From positions 84,153,152 to 84,217,151 of the forward strand of contig OX388350.1 in the NCBI GenBank assembly GCA_947579665.1: 64,000 nucleotides of DNA. Direction: 5' to 3'. Position 1 is the first letter of the stretch. Each line of letters starts with the position of its first letter. Both the position numbers and the translations under genes were made by a program. Below the pieces are notes generated by a model. That model was given only the letters and a program-made list of their open reading frames with translations, made no database searches and was not told where the DNA came from. The stretch is from Sympetrum striolatum. Taxonomy: Eukaryota; Arthropoda; Insecta; Odonata; Libellulidae. Positions 23,720 to 33,545 of this stretch are shown piece after piece.

Positions 23720-24871
23720 TGTTTTAGAGGGCTTAGAACGGCCAGAGGACATTCCTCGCCAAGCGGGCTCTAGACTGGGAGGCGCCTCATCGTCTACTTT
23801 GTTTCCCCCCATTTTTCCTCATAGGCCACGCGCCTCCTCTCGCCTGCCTTTTCACTGCCCATAACTCCTAAGACAAGTATCTCCGAGGCACTGCTAGTAT
23901 CCTTTCCTTCTTCTATAACCTAGTTCAATGTGCCTCGCTTCCATTTTCCCTCATAGGCCACGCGCCTCCTCTCGCCCGCCTTTTCACTGTCCATTACTCC
24001 TAAGACAAGTATCTCCGAGGCATTGCTAGTATCCTTTCCTTGTGTCACGTGCCTCGCTTCCATTTTCCCTCATAGGCCACGCGCCTCCTCTCGCCCGCCT
24101 TTTCACTGTCCATTACTCCTAAGACAAGTATCTCCGAGGCATTGCTAGTATCCTTTCCTTCTTCTATAACCTTGTGTCAAGTGCCTTGCTTGGTACAATA
24201 GACTCCCTTGATAGACCAACTGAAGCCCTTCCATTTCTCTTTCCCCCTGGCTTCTTCTATGAACTTGCTCCACGTGCCTCGCTTGGTACAATAGACTCCC
24301 TTGAAAGACCGACCGATACTCTTTCTACTTCTCCCTCCCACTAGCTTCCTAGCTTCATCTATGACCTTGCCACGTGCCAGTTCCCTTTCTCTGGGCTCTT
24401 TTTGACTTTGTGCCACGTGCCAGTTCCCCTACTCTTGACCCTTTTCTTCCTATATATAGGAACTGCTTCTAGCACAGAGGACCATTACCATACCATTTCC
24501 TTTCCCTCCTCGCAGTGTCTAAGGTCCCCAGACCCGGCACTGCGAGGCGATTCCTTTCCTTTCTCTCCTCGCAGTGTCTAAGGTCCCCAGACCCGGCACT
24601 ACGATTCCTTTCCCTACTCGCAGTGTCTAAGGTACCCAGACCCGGCACTACGATTCCTGTCCATCCTCGCAGCGTCTAAGGTCCCCAGACCCGGCACTGC
24701 ACTCCATGTGCTACAGCGGCTCCGGCTGACCAGTGTTTGAGCCTGCTCCAATTGTGAACATACAACAAACTGTAAACTATTAAATAAATAATACTGCAAT
24801 CTTAGAACTGTGTTCTTCAATTCGACTATGTCGCGTCGCAGACTAATCAGTGCGAATGCTGCGTCACGACA
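23720..24871 (+). repeat. left LTR (1,152 bp)
   Basis: Contains a TATATATA box at about 24451, an AATAAA at 24783-24788, three copies of a 119-132-bp unit starting at 23818, 23950 and 24069, and four copies of a roughly 55-bp unit containing CTAAGGTCCCCAGACCCGGC between about 24508 and 24700. Confidence 0.92.
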
Positions 24872-24875
24872 TTAA

Positions 24876-24893
24876 TGGTGTCAGGTGTGAAAG
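24876..24893 (+). other. primer-binding site
   Basis: TGGTGTCAGGTGTGAAAG begins 4 bp after the end of the left LTR, the position and TGG start expected of a tRNA primer-binding site. The tRNA was not identified. Confidence 0.6.
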
Positions 24894-24989
24894 CTTCAGC
24901 AATTTTCGGATTTCTGAAACATTTTTTAGCTCCCTTTCGAGAATTTACTTGTGTGCCGTTTTTTTAGTTATCTTTATTACTTCATCACC

Positions 24990-26126
24990 ATGGCTTGGGC
25001 TAGTACAAATCCCTTTTCTCCATTTTACGAATGTTCTTCCTTTGCAACAACTCCGAGAAATACTAACTTAATTGACTTTGCCTCTCGTTTGAACGTTATC
25101 GAAGAACCGGCCTCCCCGCAACCATCTCAAAGTGCCCCTTCCCATAATGCCTTAGGTAGTCATGCTTATTTTATCCCAACCTTCAGTGGGGATGACGATG
25201 TTACCGTAGAGCATTTTTTAGAATGTCTACGAATAACCAGCCAGCTCAGTGCATGGAACGAAATTCAGACTCTTAGCATCGCGCGGTTACGTTTAAGTGG
25301 TTCTGCGGCCGAATATGTCTTCGCTAATCCTCATGTCTTAGAGGGTTTCGACACCTTCTGTTCTCTTTTGAAGCGAAGATTCGCTCCAAGACTGTCCCCT
25401 CTTTCCCTAGAGAGAATGTTTAGTATGTGCTTACAACAACATCTAGAATCAGTAACTTCCTTTTCCACAAGACTTAGAAAGATCGCTCGTCAACTGCAAG
25501 GCTCATTCAAGGATCCTAATTCAGACATTTCGCGTTCGATGATGGAAAGTAGGTTACTAACGCAGTTTTTGCTGGGACTGCGAGCAGAAATCGGACGTTT
25601 TGTATTAATTCGGAACCCTCAGAGTCTCTTGGAAGCGGAAGAGTTTGCCTTAACCGAAGAGGCAAACGTGAAAAACTACGCCAGTCAAACGGCAGAAGCA
25701 TTCTCCTTAAGTCCTCTTGAAAATCAATGGCATTCGTCACAATTTCAACGAGGCTTTGCACATTCCCCGCAGAGGTTAGGACCTCCTCCACTCATTCCGC
25801 AAACAACTAGGATCGCGTCCGATCAACGTGCCCCCAGCTTCCGTCGTGACTTCAATACGCAGGGTGATAATCAAATTTCTGAAACCTTTGTGCAACTGTG
25901 TCGGCAATGTGGAAAGGCAGGGCATACAGTTCGTGAGTGCCGCTCAAAACAACGATATTGCTATTCCTGCGGGGACTCAGGGCACTTTTCGAGGTCTTGC
26001 CCAATGGTTTTATGTGGGGTTTGTGAGCAACCTGGTCATCGCCCTGTGGACTGCTTAAAAGTTCCAAAGCCATTAATGGCTTCGGGAAACGCTACATCCC
26101 CGACCACACGGTCGGGGGAGAATTAG
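24990..26126 (+). CDS. gag: Gag of the LTR element
   Basis: I choose the ATG at 24990 (context CACCATGG); the frame is open for 13 codons before it but without an ATG. The 378-residue product has a capsid-like helical region (FIPTFSGDDDVTVEHFLECL, then SLLKRRFAP), as in Ty3/gypsy Gag. Near the C-terminus are three zinc knuckles: CRQCGKAGHTVREC, CYSCGDSGHFSRSC and CGVCEQPGHRPVDC. Gag forms the particle that packages the element RNA. The following protease frame overlaps its last ~100 bases in the -1 register. No internal stop; it looks intact. Confidence 0.88.
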   Translation: MAWASTNPFSPFYECSSFATTPRNTNLIDFASRLNVIEEPASPQPSQSAPSHNALGSHAYFIPTFSGDDDVTVEHFLECLRITSQLSAWNEIQTLSIARLRLSGSAAEYVFANPHVLEGFDTFCSLLKRRFAPRLSPLSLERMFSMCLQQHLESVTSFSTRLRKIARQLQGSFKDPNSDISRSMMESRLLTQFLLGLRAEIGRFVLIRNPQSLLEAEEFALTEEANVKNYASQTAEAFSLSPLENQWHSSQFQRGFAHSPQRLGPPPLIPQTTRIASDQRAPSFRRDFNTQGDNQISETFVQLCRQCGKAGHTVRECRSKQRYCYSCGDSGHFSRSCPMVLCGVCEQPGHRPVDCLKVPKPLMASGNATSPTTRSGEN

Positions 26127-27667
26127 TTCTTGCAATTGCCCCCACTGCTGGCCTAACTATAAGTGTAGATATTTTGGATGAAAGTCACAAGTTTCTTATA
26201 GACACTGGTGCCGCAGTGACGGTCATGAACTTACGAGCGTTCCCGTTCGGACAATTACCCCTCCAGCCCTGTGACTTACCAATAAAAAGTGCTTCGGGTC
26301 ATTTCCTACCGATAGCAGGACAATGTTGTGTCCCGTTTATGATCGAGAACTTGCCATACCCTCACGACTCTTTGATTATTGACCTCGGTCACACCAACTA
26401 CGGTGGAATTATCGGCTTAGACTTTATGAAACATTATGGTAGCACAGTATCCATTAATGAGGAGATCATGCAATTAGATGACCGAATAATGGTTCGGCTA
26501 ATTAAAAATAAAACCCAATTAGGAGTGGAACGCATTTCATCGAATGAAATTAGGGGGAAAACGAGTATTTTAAACATCTGTTCTCTTACTGACAACGCAC
26601 CGGAAAAGCATAATCAGAAAGGCAATGGGAAGATCGATGTTGAGGAAGCCGGAGTGAATGCAGAAATACTGATGAAACGGGAGACAGGCGATGCTAATGC
26701 CGATGTGGACGGCAATACCGTAGTCTCACCGGGAGTGACTGTATTACTGATGAAACGGGAGACAGGCGATGTTAATGCCGATGTGGATGGCAATACCGTA
26801 GTCTCACCGGGAATGAATGAAAACTTACCGATGGAACGGGAGACAGGCGATGTTAATGCCGATGTGGACGGCAATACCGTAGTCTCACCGGGAGTGAATG
26901 CCGAACTTCTGATGGAACGGGAGACAGGCGACGTTTATGCCGATGTGGAAGGCAATACCGTAGTCTCACCGGGAATGAATGTCGAATTTCTGATGATACG
27001 GGAGACAGGCGACGTTTATGCCAATGTGCAAGGCAATACCGTAGTCTCACCGGGTGTAAATGTAGGATTCCTGCTTCGAAACGGAGTAATTGGCGAAGTT
27101 GTGAAAGGAGATGTGGACGCCGAACCGTCAGTAATGAGAGGTCCCGTGAGTCCTTTGAAAAGGGTGAGCTGCACGGGTGCTGACGACGTCAGGGAGCGGA
27201 CCACAGCCTCCGAAGGACTTATTGAAGGTTCCCCAAACGAAGGCTGTTTGGAGGTAGCGCAGAAAGTTCCACTCGTGATGCAAGCAAGGAGTGTGGAGTT
27301 AGAACACGAAAAAGTACTCCTGGTCACCAGTAAGGAGGAAGTGCGATGGCAGCTGGCAGTAATGCGGAAGACGGAGTTCCAGCAAAAGAGGCAGGACTCG
27401 CAGCGACCATCGACGGATACGGAGCCAGTACCAGGGGGTGCAGAGAAGCAATCAACGGCTGCGAATCAGCCCCCGACGGATGCTGAGCGAGAGCCAAAGG
27501 ATGCGGCGCGGCCACGGATAAGAAGGCAGCCGTGGACAAGGCAACGAGACACGAAGCAGCCCATTCAAAATCAGCGGATGGAAAGCCGAAAAAGGAGAAG
27601 GAAACTCAGGAGAAGTGGTTTCTGCGTGCAGTCAGCGAGGGAGCGAGGGAGTCGGACTCGAGATTAG
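26027..27667 (+). CDS. retropepsin-type protease with tandem repeats, in -1 frame to gag
   Basis: The frame opens at 26027, after a TGA at 26024-26026, and overlaps gag by 100 bases in the -1 register. It has no good ATG at its start, so expression as a Gag-Pro fusion by frameshifting is likely. The aspartic protease shows the active site FLIDTGAAVTVM and the second motif IIGLDFMKHYG. Normally reverse transcriptase would follow. Here there are five tandem 26-27-residue repeats (RETGDVNADVDGNTVVSPG), then a charged, arginine-rich tail ending at 27665. No reverse transcriptase, RNase H or integrase motif is visible anywhere in the element. Confidence 0.82.
   Translation, partial: ATWSSPCGLLKSSKAINGFGKRYIPDHTVGGELVLAIAPTAGLTISVDILDESHKFLIDTGAAVTVMNLRAFPFGQLPLQPCDLPIKSASGHFLPIAGQCCVPFMIENLPYPHDSLIIDLGHTNYGGIIGLDFMKHYGSTVSINEEIMQLDDRIMVRLIKNKTQLGVERISSNEIRGKTSILNICSLTDNAPEKHNQKGNGKIDVEEAGVNAEILMKRETGDANADVDGNTVVSPGVTVLLMKRETGDVNADVDGNTVVSPGMNENLPMERETGDVNADVDGNTVVSPGVNAELLMERETGDVYADVEGNTVVSPGMNVEFLMIRETGDVYANVQGNTVVSPGVNVGFLLRNGVIGEVVKGDVDAEPSVMRGPVSPLKRVSCTGADDVRERTTASEGLIEGSPNEGCLEVAQKVPLVMQARSVELEHEKVLLVTSKEEVRWQLAVMRKTEFQQKRQDSQRPSTDTEPVPGGAEKQSTAANQPPTDAEREPKDAARPRIRRQPWTRQRDTKQPIQNQRMESRKRRRKLRRSGFCVQSARERGSRTRD
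26672..27057 (+). repeat. five in-frame 78-81-bp coding repeats
   Basis: Units begin at ATG(A/G)AACGGGAGACAGGCG at 26672, 26750, 26831, 26912 and 26993. Each encodes RETGD...GNTVVSPG. The step is always a multiple of three, so the frame is kept. Confidence 0.92.
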
Positions 27668-28042
27668 GTGGAGCGGACAAAAGAGCTACGTAAGTAGTGT
27701 TCTTAGCTGACTATGCTGCCGGAAGTACTCCTAACTTAATCATCTCGTTGGAGAAGGAGATAATTGTGAAAGTGACCCTTCATGGTGACCAAAGACATGG
27801 ACATAGAGTAAAAAGTAAAGCATTTTTTTATTATTGGTATAGTTTTTTTTGCTTTTGTGATGTTTTGATATTTTTGGAATCTGAGTGAACTTTGAACTAG
27901 TAGTCCTTTGTGTGTTTGATATTTTTGGAACCTGAGTGAACATTGGTGAATGTAATAGTGCTCAGTTTTTATATTATTTTCCTTTTGTATACTGGTTTAA
28001 CTACTTTCCTCCACCTCCTGGCTTTAACTGACAAGGGGGTGA

Positions 28043-29075
28043 TGTTGTAGAGGGCTTAGAACGGCCAGAGGACATTCCTCGCCAAGCGGGCTCTAGACTG
28101 GGAGGCGCCTCAGCGTCTACTTTGTTTCCCCCCATTTTTCCTCATAGGCCACGCGCCTCCTCTCGCCCGCCTTTTCACTGCCCATAACTCCTAAGACAAG
28201 TATCTCCGAGGCACTGCTAGTCCCCTTTCCTTCTTCTATAACCTAGTTCAATGTGTCTCGCTTCCATTTTCCCTCATAGGCCACGCGCCTCCTCTAGCCC
28301 GCCTTTTCACTGTCCATTACTCCTAAGACAAGTATCTCCGAGGCATTGCTAGTATCCTTTCCTTCTTCTATAACCTTGTGTCAAGTGCCTTGCTTGGTAC
28401 AACAGACTCCCTTGATAGACCAACTAAAGCCCTTCCATTTCTCTTTCCCCCTGGCTTCTTCTATGAACTTGCTCCACGTGCCTCGCTTGGTACAATAGAC
28501 TCCCTTGAAAGACCGACCGATACTCTTTCTACTTCTCCCTCCCACTAGCTTCCTAGCTTCATCTATGACCTTGCCACGTGCCAGTTCCCTTTCTCTGGGC
28601 CCTTTTTGACTTTGTGCCACGTGCCAGTTCCCCTACTCTTGACCCTTTTCTTCCTATATATAGGAACTGCTTCTAGCACAGAGGACCATTACCATACCAT
28701 TTCCTTTCCCTCCTCGCAGTGTCTAAGGTCCCCAGACCCGGCACTGCGAGGCGATTCCTTTCCTTTCTCTCCTCGCAGTGTCTAAGGTCCCCAGACCCGG
28801 CACTACGATTCCTTTCCCTACTCGCAGTGTCTAAGGTACCCAGACCCGGCACTACGATTCCTGTCCATCCTCGCAGCGTCTAAGGTCCCCAGACCCGGCA
28901 CTGCACTCCATGTGCTACAGCGGCTCCGGCTGACCAGTGTTTGAGCCTGCTCCAATTGTGAACATACAACAAACTGTAAACTATTAAATAAATAATACTG
29001 CAATCTTAGAACTGTGTTCTTCAATTCGACTATGTCGCGTCGCAGACTAATCAGTGCGAATGCTGCGTCACGACA
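28043..29075 (+). repeat. right LTR (1,033 bp)
   Basis: Collinear with the left LTR but carries two, not three, copies of the 119-132-bp unit (28141 and 28273). TATATATA lies at 28655 and AATAAA at 28987-28992. It begins TGTTGTAGAGGG where the left LTR has TGTTTTAGAGGG. Confidence 0.92.
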
Positions 29076-29079
29076 TTGT

Positions 29080-29640
29080 CAGAGTTGATTAGTATTTGGA
29101 GTAAATCGACAAACCAGAAGTCGAGCTTTATTCTTCGAAGCAAATTTCCGTTTTTGCATAATATCTCCATAAATATGATATTTAAGTTTATTCTATTATT
29201 TATAAAAGTTTTAGAAAATGTAATGTACTATAACTTTTGTATTAAACATACTTTTGTATCACTGATTGCTTAGGAGTTATTCGTGAAATACTGATAAACC
29301 TGAAGTAGCTGATTATGTACTTAGTGGGCGATTTAACATGAACACTATCTGTCGTATCAACACCAAATTTCATATATTTGTTTGTGTCGTTAGAGTTGAT
29401 TAGTTTTTGGATTAAATCGGCTTACCGGAAGTTGAGCTTTACATTTCGAAGCTCGTTTCCGTTTTTGCAGAATATCTCCATTAATCCGATATTTAGGTAT
29501 ATACTATTATTTATAAAAGTTTTAGAAAATGTAATTTACTATAACTTTTGTAAGGAACATATTTTTGTATCACTGATTGTTTAGGAGTTATTCATGAAAT
29601 ACTGATAAACCGGAAGTTGCTGATTGTGTACTCTGTGGGC
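29080..29640 (+). repeat. dispersed repeat, two tandem units of 311 bp
   Basis: AGAGTTGATTAG starts at 29081 and again at 29392. Both units share TTTATAAAAGTTTTAGAAAATG and CACTGATTG(C/T)TTAGGAGTTATT. The first unit is split by the LTR element. Related sequence in opposite orientation lies at about 39600-39900. Confidence 0.7.
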
Positions 29641-30115
29641 GAAAGGCCAATTTCATCGTTTTTCATCGAACATGTCCCGAAAAACATTATTTATAATGTT
29701 TGTGACGTAAAAGATAATATGATATAAATTAATCACTCATCTTCCAAGTTAAGATGGAATATAGAGTTCGAAAATACTGTCGTAGATAAATATTTACATC
29801 TTATGTATGGAGAAAGTCATGTGCTGGCCACAGATTTTTTGAATTCCCGCCGGAGCGCCGGCGCTTTAAACTATTTCATTCGTTCCGGTGATCTTTTCTC
29901 CACATTTCTTCGCTTTTTACGTCCGAAATTTGTTCTTTCATCCCACAATTATCTAGCTTCCTGGTTAATGTTTAAATTTCCCCTCCCTCATTTTTCTTTT
30001 GCCTTTAGATTTCTCTCTTCTCTTCATAAATCATAGCAGTCCTTTCCCCCTTTTTTGCAGTCGGAGGCCCGAGCACGTCTATCTCCTCTTTCCTTACGAA
30101 CTTTTATTTCTTATA
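29641..30115. other. possible 5' leader of a retroelement
   Basis: GC palindrome CCCGCCGGAGCGCCGGCG at about 29847, then pyrimidine-rich sequence up to the ATG at 30116. No gene of its own. Confidence 0.3.
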
Positions 30116-30185
30116 ATGAGCCATAAGCTCCCCAATATCCCAAATTCGCGAGACCACCGAGACGTCGCTCCCTAGTCCGGTCAAT

Positions 30186-30204
30186 GTGAGCCTTTGAGGC
30201 TCAC
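30186..30204. repeat. subterminal hairpin of piggyBac, left
   Basis: GTGAGCCTTTGAGGCTCAC, a perfect 8-bp stem with a 3-nt loop. A related motif with one stem mismatch is at 30375-30391. Confidence 0.85.
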
Positions 30205-31052
30205 CACCATACCTTTTAACAATTTACACGACATCGGTAACCATCCAGTTGCTAAAATTTTTTGACTTCTACTTTTATGTAATTATATACCTCATCCGAA
30301 ATGGGATTTTTTTTCTCCTAGCTTGTATCACTTTGAAAAAAATAGTTTTCCGTTTCAGCACTCAACCGGGCAAGGTGAGCTTGTAAGGCTCGGTAAAAGG
30401 TTTTCATTTACACAATGGATGATACGTATCATATGGTCCCTATACTCTTTCCAACATAGTGTTTATGTTTTTTGGTGAACACTAGGTATCTGAGGTCATG
30501 ACGTAACATTTTTTTTCTTTGAATGATTTTGTCTACAGTATTCGCTTCACACACATTGTCATTTTCAACTATGTTCCAACGGGGTCACCTAACACATTTG
30601 AAGTTAAGGTATCTGTAAAATGACCGACGCCGATCAATTTCAATGTCTTTGCTTCTTTGTATTTTCTATAAATATCCCATACATATCCACTATATAAGCG
30701 TAAGACAGCTTCGTAGCAGGACAGTGTTACTCGTGAGTGAGAGACCTAGCGCATCCAGAAATTGAACTCTACCGGACCTCCTCAAGCCTGTTTTGATATT
30801 CAGAAGGATTTTTCTCAGAGGTATGAGGATAAATGGAAAGTTAGTGGAATTGTGTAAATAATTAGTTCATCGAAAAACTAATTAATTTAAATTACTTTCA
30901 GTAAAATTCATCAACCGACGAATAGAAAGGAACCCTACCTATTTTTCATCGCCTTCCGCGAAACTAGCTCCGTTGGAAGGTAAGAGGATACATGATTGAG
31001 AATTCTTTCATAAATCGTTTTCATTTTTCCAAATCAAATTTTCACGGATCAT

Positions 31053-32762
31053 ATGTTTTTTAGAATGACATCAATCAGTGAGCGAGATATTCTAAAAATT
31101 TTGGAGGATCCTGGCGCTGATGAAGATGATGATATTCCTGATGATACTTCGAGTTCATCCTGTTCCGGTGACGATTATGTAAGTGAGGCCTCAGAAGAGG
31201 ATGACATACTAGAGGAATCCGAAGATTCTGACGATAATGAAGTTCTGAGCACAGTGGAGTATGTAGGAAAAGACGGCACTACGTGGTCATCTGCTGCCCT
31301 TCCAACAGGACGAAGTCGGCAGTGCAACATTATAAAAGGCCCCGTGGGTAAGGTTATCCTTCCTCCCGGCATGGTGCTAGAGGAACCCCGGGATTCATTC
31401 ATGCTTTACATGACTCCATCTATGATATATTCAATCGTAAACTATACAAACATTGAAATGATGCGCGTTCGTGAGCAATCTTCAACGCAAAGAAATTGGC
31501 AGCTATGCGATAGGAAGGAAATCTATGCATTCATTGGGCTCTTATTAACTGCTGGTCATCTAAAATCAAATTATTGCAATTATGAATCAATATGGGATAA
31601 AATATATGGACCACCAATTTTTAGGGCCACAATGAGTCTAAATAGATTTAAATTTTTCCTAAGATTTTTGCGGTTTGATGACAAAAATACTCGAAATGAG
31701 CGTAGAAAAAAAGATAAGCTCGCCCCTATTCGAGACTTATGGGAAGAATTAAATTCTAAACTGAGGAAATACTATATTCCGGGAGAAAATTTGACCGTTG
31801 ATGAGCAACTAGTGCCCTTCCGTGGTCGGTGCCCTTTTAGGCAATATATGCCTTCGAAACCTGACAAATACGGAATGAAAATATGGTGGCCCTGTGACTC
31901 AAAAACATTCTATCCTTTGTGCGGTATACCATATTTAGGCAAAGTTGACAAAAGGGCACACAATTTAGCATCATCAGTTGTTTTATCGCTGACAGAAATG
32001 TTCAATGGAACAAATGGCAATATTACTTGCGATCATTATTTCACCGACCTGGACTTAGCTAAAACTCTTCTCTCTAATGGCCTAACGATGGTAGGTACCG
32101 TGAGAAAAAATAGAAGATTTATTCCTGCTCAATTTCTCCCCAGCCGAGCAAGAGAAGAGAATTCCTCTGTTTTTGGTTTCACTAAAGACGCCACACTTGT
32201 ATCATATGTGCCCAAAAAGGGAAAAAGTGTAATTCTTCTTTCAACAATGCACCACTCTAGAGTTATATCTGAGAATGGTAAACCAGATATAATACTGTAT
32301 TATAAAGATACAAAAGGGGGGGTGGATTCATTAGACCAACTAATTCATGAATACATGAGTAAAAGAAAATCCAATCGTTGGCCTTTTGTTTATTTCATGA
32401 ATGGAATAGATGTGTGTGGTATTGCTGCCTACATTATGTGGTGTCATCGAAATCCAAAATGGAATGCGAACAAAAAAGATAAACGTAGGTTATTTCTTAT
32501 TTCACTCGCCGAGGCTTTGATAATACCTCAAATTCAGTCTAGGAGTATCTCGGGATTGCAGAATGTTACGATAAGTGCAATCGCAATATTTAATACCTCC
32601 TCCGAAAAATCTGACACTGAAATGGCTAACCCACGAAAAAGGTGCTACATTTGTCCATCCAAAAAGAGTAGGATGCAGAAACAATGTTGTAAAAGATGTA
32701 AAAAAAACATATGTAAAGAGCACAGCTCTTTTACTGTTGTATGTGATAATTGTAAATCCTAA
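31053..32762 (+). CDS. piggyBac transposase, intact
   Basis: 569 residues from the first ATG. A second ATG at 31065 follows a TTTTTTAG acceptor-like site and could be the true start (565 residues). An acidic, serine-rich N-terminus (about 10-70) precedes the DDE/RNase H-like domain. The three catalytic aspartates are present with normal spacing: Asp250 in NLTVDEQLVPFRGR, Asp327 in ITCDHYFTD and Asp425 in GGVDSLDQL. The C-terminus (about 525-566) is a cysteine-rich zinc domain (RCYICPSKK through CDNC), which in the family binds the element ends. Length is typical and there is no frameshift or stop. It would cut and paste TTAA-flanked elements in the nucleus. A domesticated copy is unlikely because both element ends are present. 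Confidence 0.92.
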   Translation: MFFRMTSISERDILKILEDPGADEDDDIPDDTSSSSCSGDDYVSEASEEDDILEESEDSDDNEVLSTVEYVGKDGTTWSSAALPTGRSRQCNIIKGPVGKVILPPGMVLEEPRDSFMLYMTPSMIYSIVNYTNIEMMRVREQSSTQRNWQLCDRKEIYAFIGLLLTAGHLKSNYCNYESIWDKIYGPPIFRATMSLNRFKFFLRFLRFDDKNTRNERRKKDKLAPIRDLWEELNSKLRKYYIPGENLTVDEQLVPFRGRCPFRQYMPSKPDKYGMKIWWPCDSKTFYPLCGIPYLGKVDKRAHNLASSVVLSLTEMFNGTNGNITCDHYFTDLDLAKTLLSNGLTMVGTVRKNRRFIPAQFLPSRAREENSSVFGFTKDATLVSYVPKKGKSVILLSTMHHSRVISENGKPDIILYYKDTKGGVDSLDQLIHEYMSKRKSNRWPFVYFMNGIDVCGIAAYIMWCHRNPKWNANKKDKRRLFLISLAEALIIPQIQSRSISGLQNVTISAIAIFNTSSEKSDTEMANPRKRCYICPSKKSRMQKQCCKRCKKNICKEHSSFTVVCDNCKS

Positions 32763-32898
32763 TTATAAACAAAAGCATTATATTGTAGAATTATAACGAA
32801 AATTACATAAGAATATCTAGATTGTATAAGAATTATAGTAAATAAATATAAACAAAAATACAGTGATATTTATTTATGATACCATCATTTTCCTACGC

Positions 32899-32926
32899 GA
32901 GCCTATAAGGCTCACCTCGACCGGTT
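32899..32926. repeat. subterminal hairpin of piggyBac, right
   Basis: GAGCCTATAAGGCTC (6-bp stem) followed by ACCTCGACCGGTT. In complement it matches the left-side motif, so the copies are inverted like the ends. Confidence 0.8.
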
Positions 32927-33545
32927 AAGTAGTTGAATTAGCTTGACCGGAGTAGGGTTAAGACGGTCTCATTCCCTCACCGGAGGTAGATTTCCTAGTA
33001 ACGACGCTTTTAACTATTTAAACAGCCTTCTGGATAATGTAAAATCATCTAACGATAACCCAAGTAGGCATCCCTGACCTCGGGATGCCGATATTCTAAG
33101 TGTCGATATTTCTGGCAACAGCATTACCCCTAACAATGCCACGTCTTCCAATTTAGCTGATCAAAGCACTATTCAAGCATCGTCAAAACTTCTTTAAAAA
33201 ATTCCTTCTGGCAATTGCGGTGAGACGGCTCGCCGCAAATCTATTGCCAAATCAAACTCCAAAAATTCTCCCGAGCTGTCAAAGAGATAAGCTAGCATTG
33301 GTGCATCATCAGAGTCCGTTGAAAAGAGAGGGAAAAAATCCATTAAAGCTAAAGATAAAAATCGCACTGAAAGTCCAGTTAATTCAAGTCACGTCCCTCC
33401 CGCCACTCCTGTTACTATGGGCTACTTTAATGAGGAAATTAGCGCTCGTACATTAGATATGACGGGTAGTCAGTCGTTGATGTTGGGTGGGGGGTCCACT
33501 CCACAGCCCCGTAAACAAGTAGCTAATATAAGAGCACGCATATAA

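Larger units (their letters stand above)
23720..29075 (+). mobile_element. Ty3/gypsy-type LTR element encoding only Gag and protease
   Basis: A complete 5.36-kb element. Two long terminal repeats begin TGTT and end ACGACA, and a 4-bp target duplication, TTGT, flanks them (23716-23719 and 29076-29079). A primer-binding-site-like TGGTGTCAGG lies 4 bp after the left LTR (24876) and a polypurine tract, ACAAGGGGGTGA, lies just before the right LTR (28031-28042). Between them are Gag, then a protease frame with internal coding repeats. Reverse transcriptase, RNase H and integrase are absent, so replication would need a helper. The LTRs differ at only scattered bases apart from one 119-bp unit, indicating a recent insertion. 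Confidence 0.9.
30170..32957 (+). mobile_element. piggyBac element, apparently complete
   Basis: The ends are 15-bp inverted repeats with one mismatch: CCCTAGTCCGGTCAA at 30170-30184, and 32943-32957, whose complement is CCCTACTCCGGTCAA. TTAA follows at 32958-32961. The left flank reads CGCT where a second TTAA is expected. Three copies of a subterminal hairpin motif of the form GTGAGCCT-3nt-AGGCTC lie near the ends. The 2.8-kb body holds one intact transposase frame. Confidence 0.88.
30116..33545 (+). pseudogene. unrecognised reading frame split by piggyBac
   Basis: An ATG at 30116 opens 18 codons (MSHKLPNIPNSRDHRDVA) that end exactly at the piggyBac insertion (30169). On the far side, from the single TTAA at 32958, the same frame continues for roughly 195 codons to a stop at 33543, broken by three in-frame stops (near 33077, 33195 and 33287). 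It includes SNDAFNYLNSLLDNV and, late, QSLMLGGGSTPQPRKQ. I do not recognise the protein. The GC-palindrome leader suggests ORF1 of a retroelement, but no zinc knuckle or coiled coil is visible. It was probably dead or dispensable when hit. Confidence 0.5.

Noticed and set aside
26027..27667. Reverse transcriptase hidden in another frame of the LTR element
   Set aside because: I looked for YXDD, the integrase zinc motif and DDE in all frames up to the right LTR and found none; only about 375 bp remain after the protease frame.
30100..33545. Calling the split frame a known LINE ORF1
   Set aside because: No zinc knuckle, RRM or coiled coil was visible, so it is left as unrecognised.
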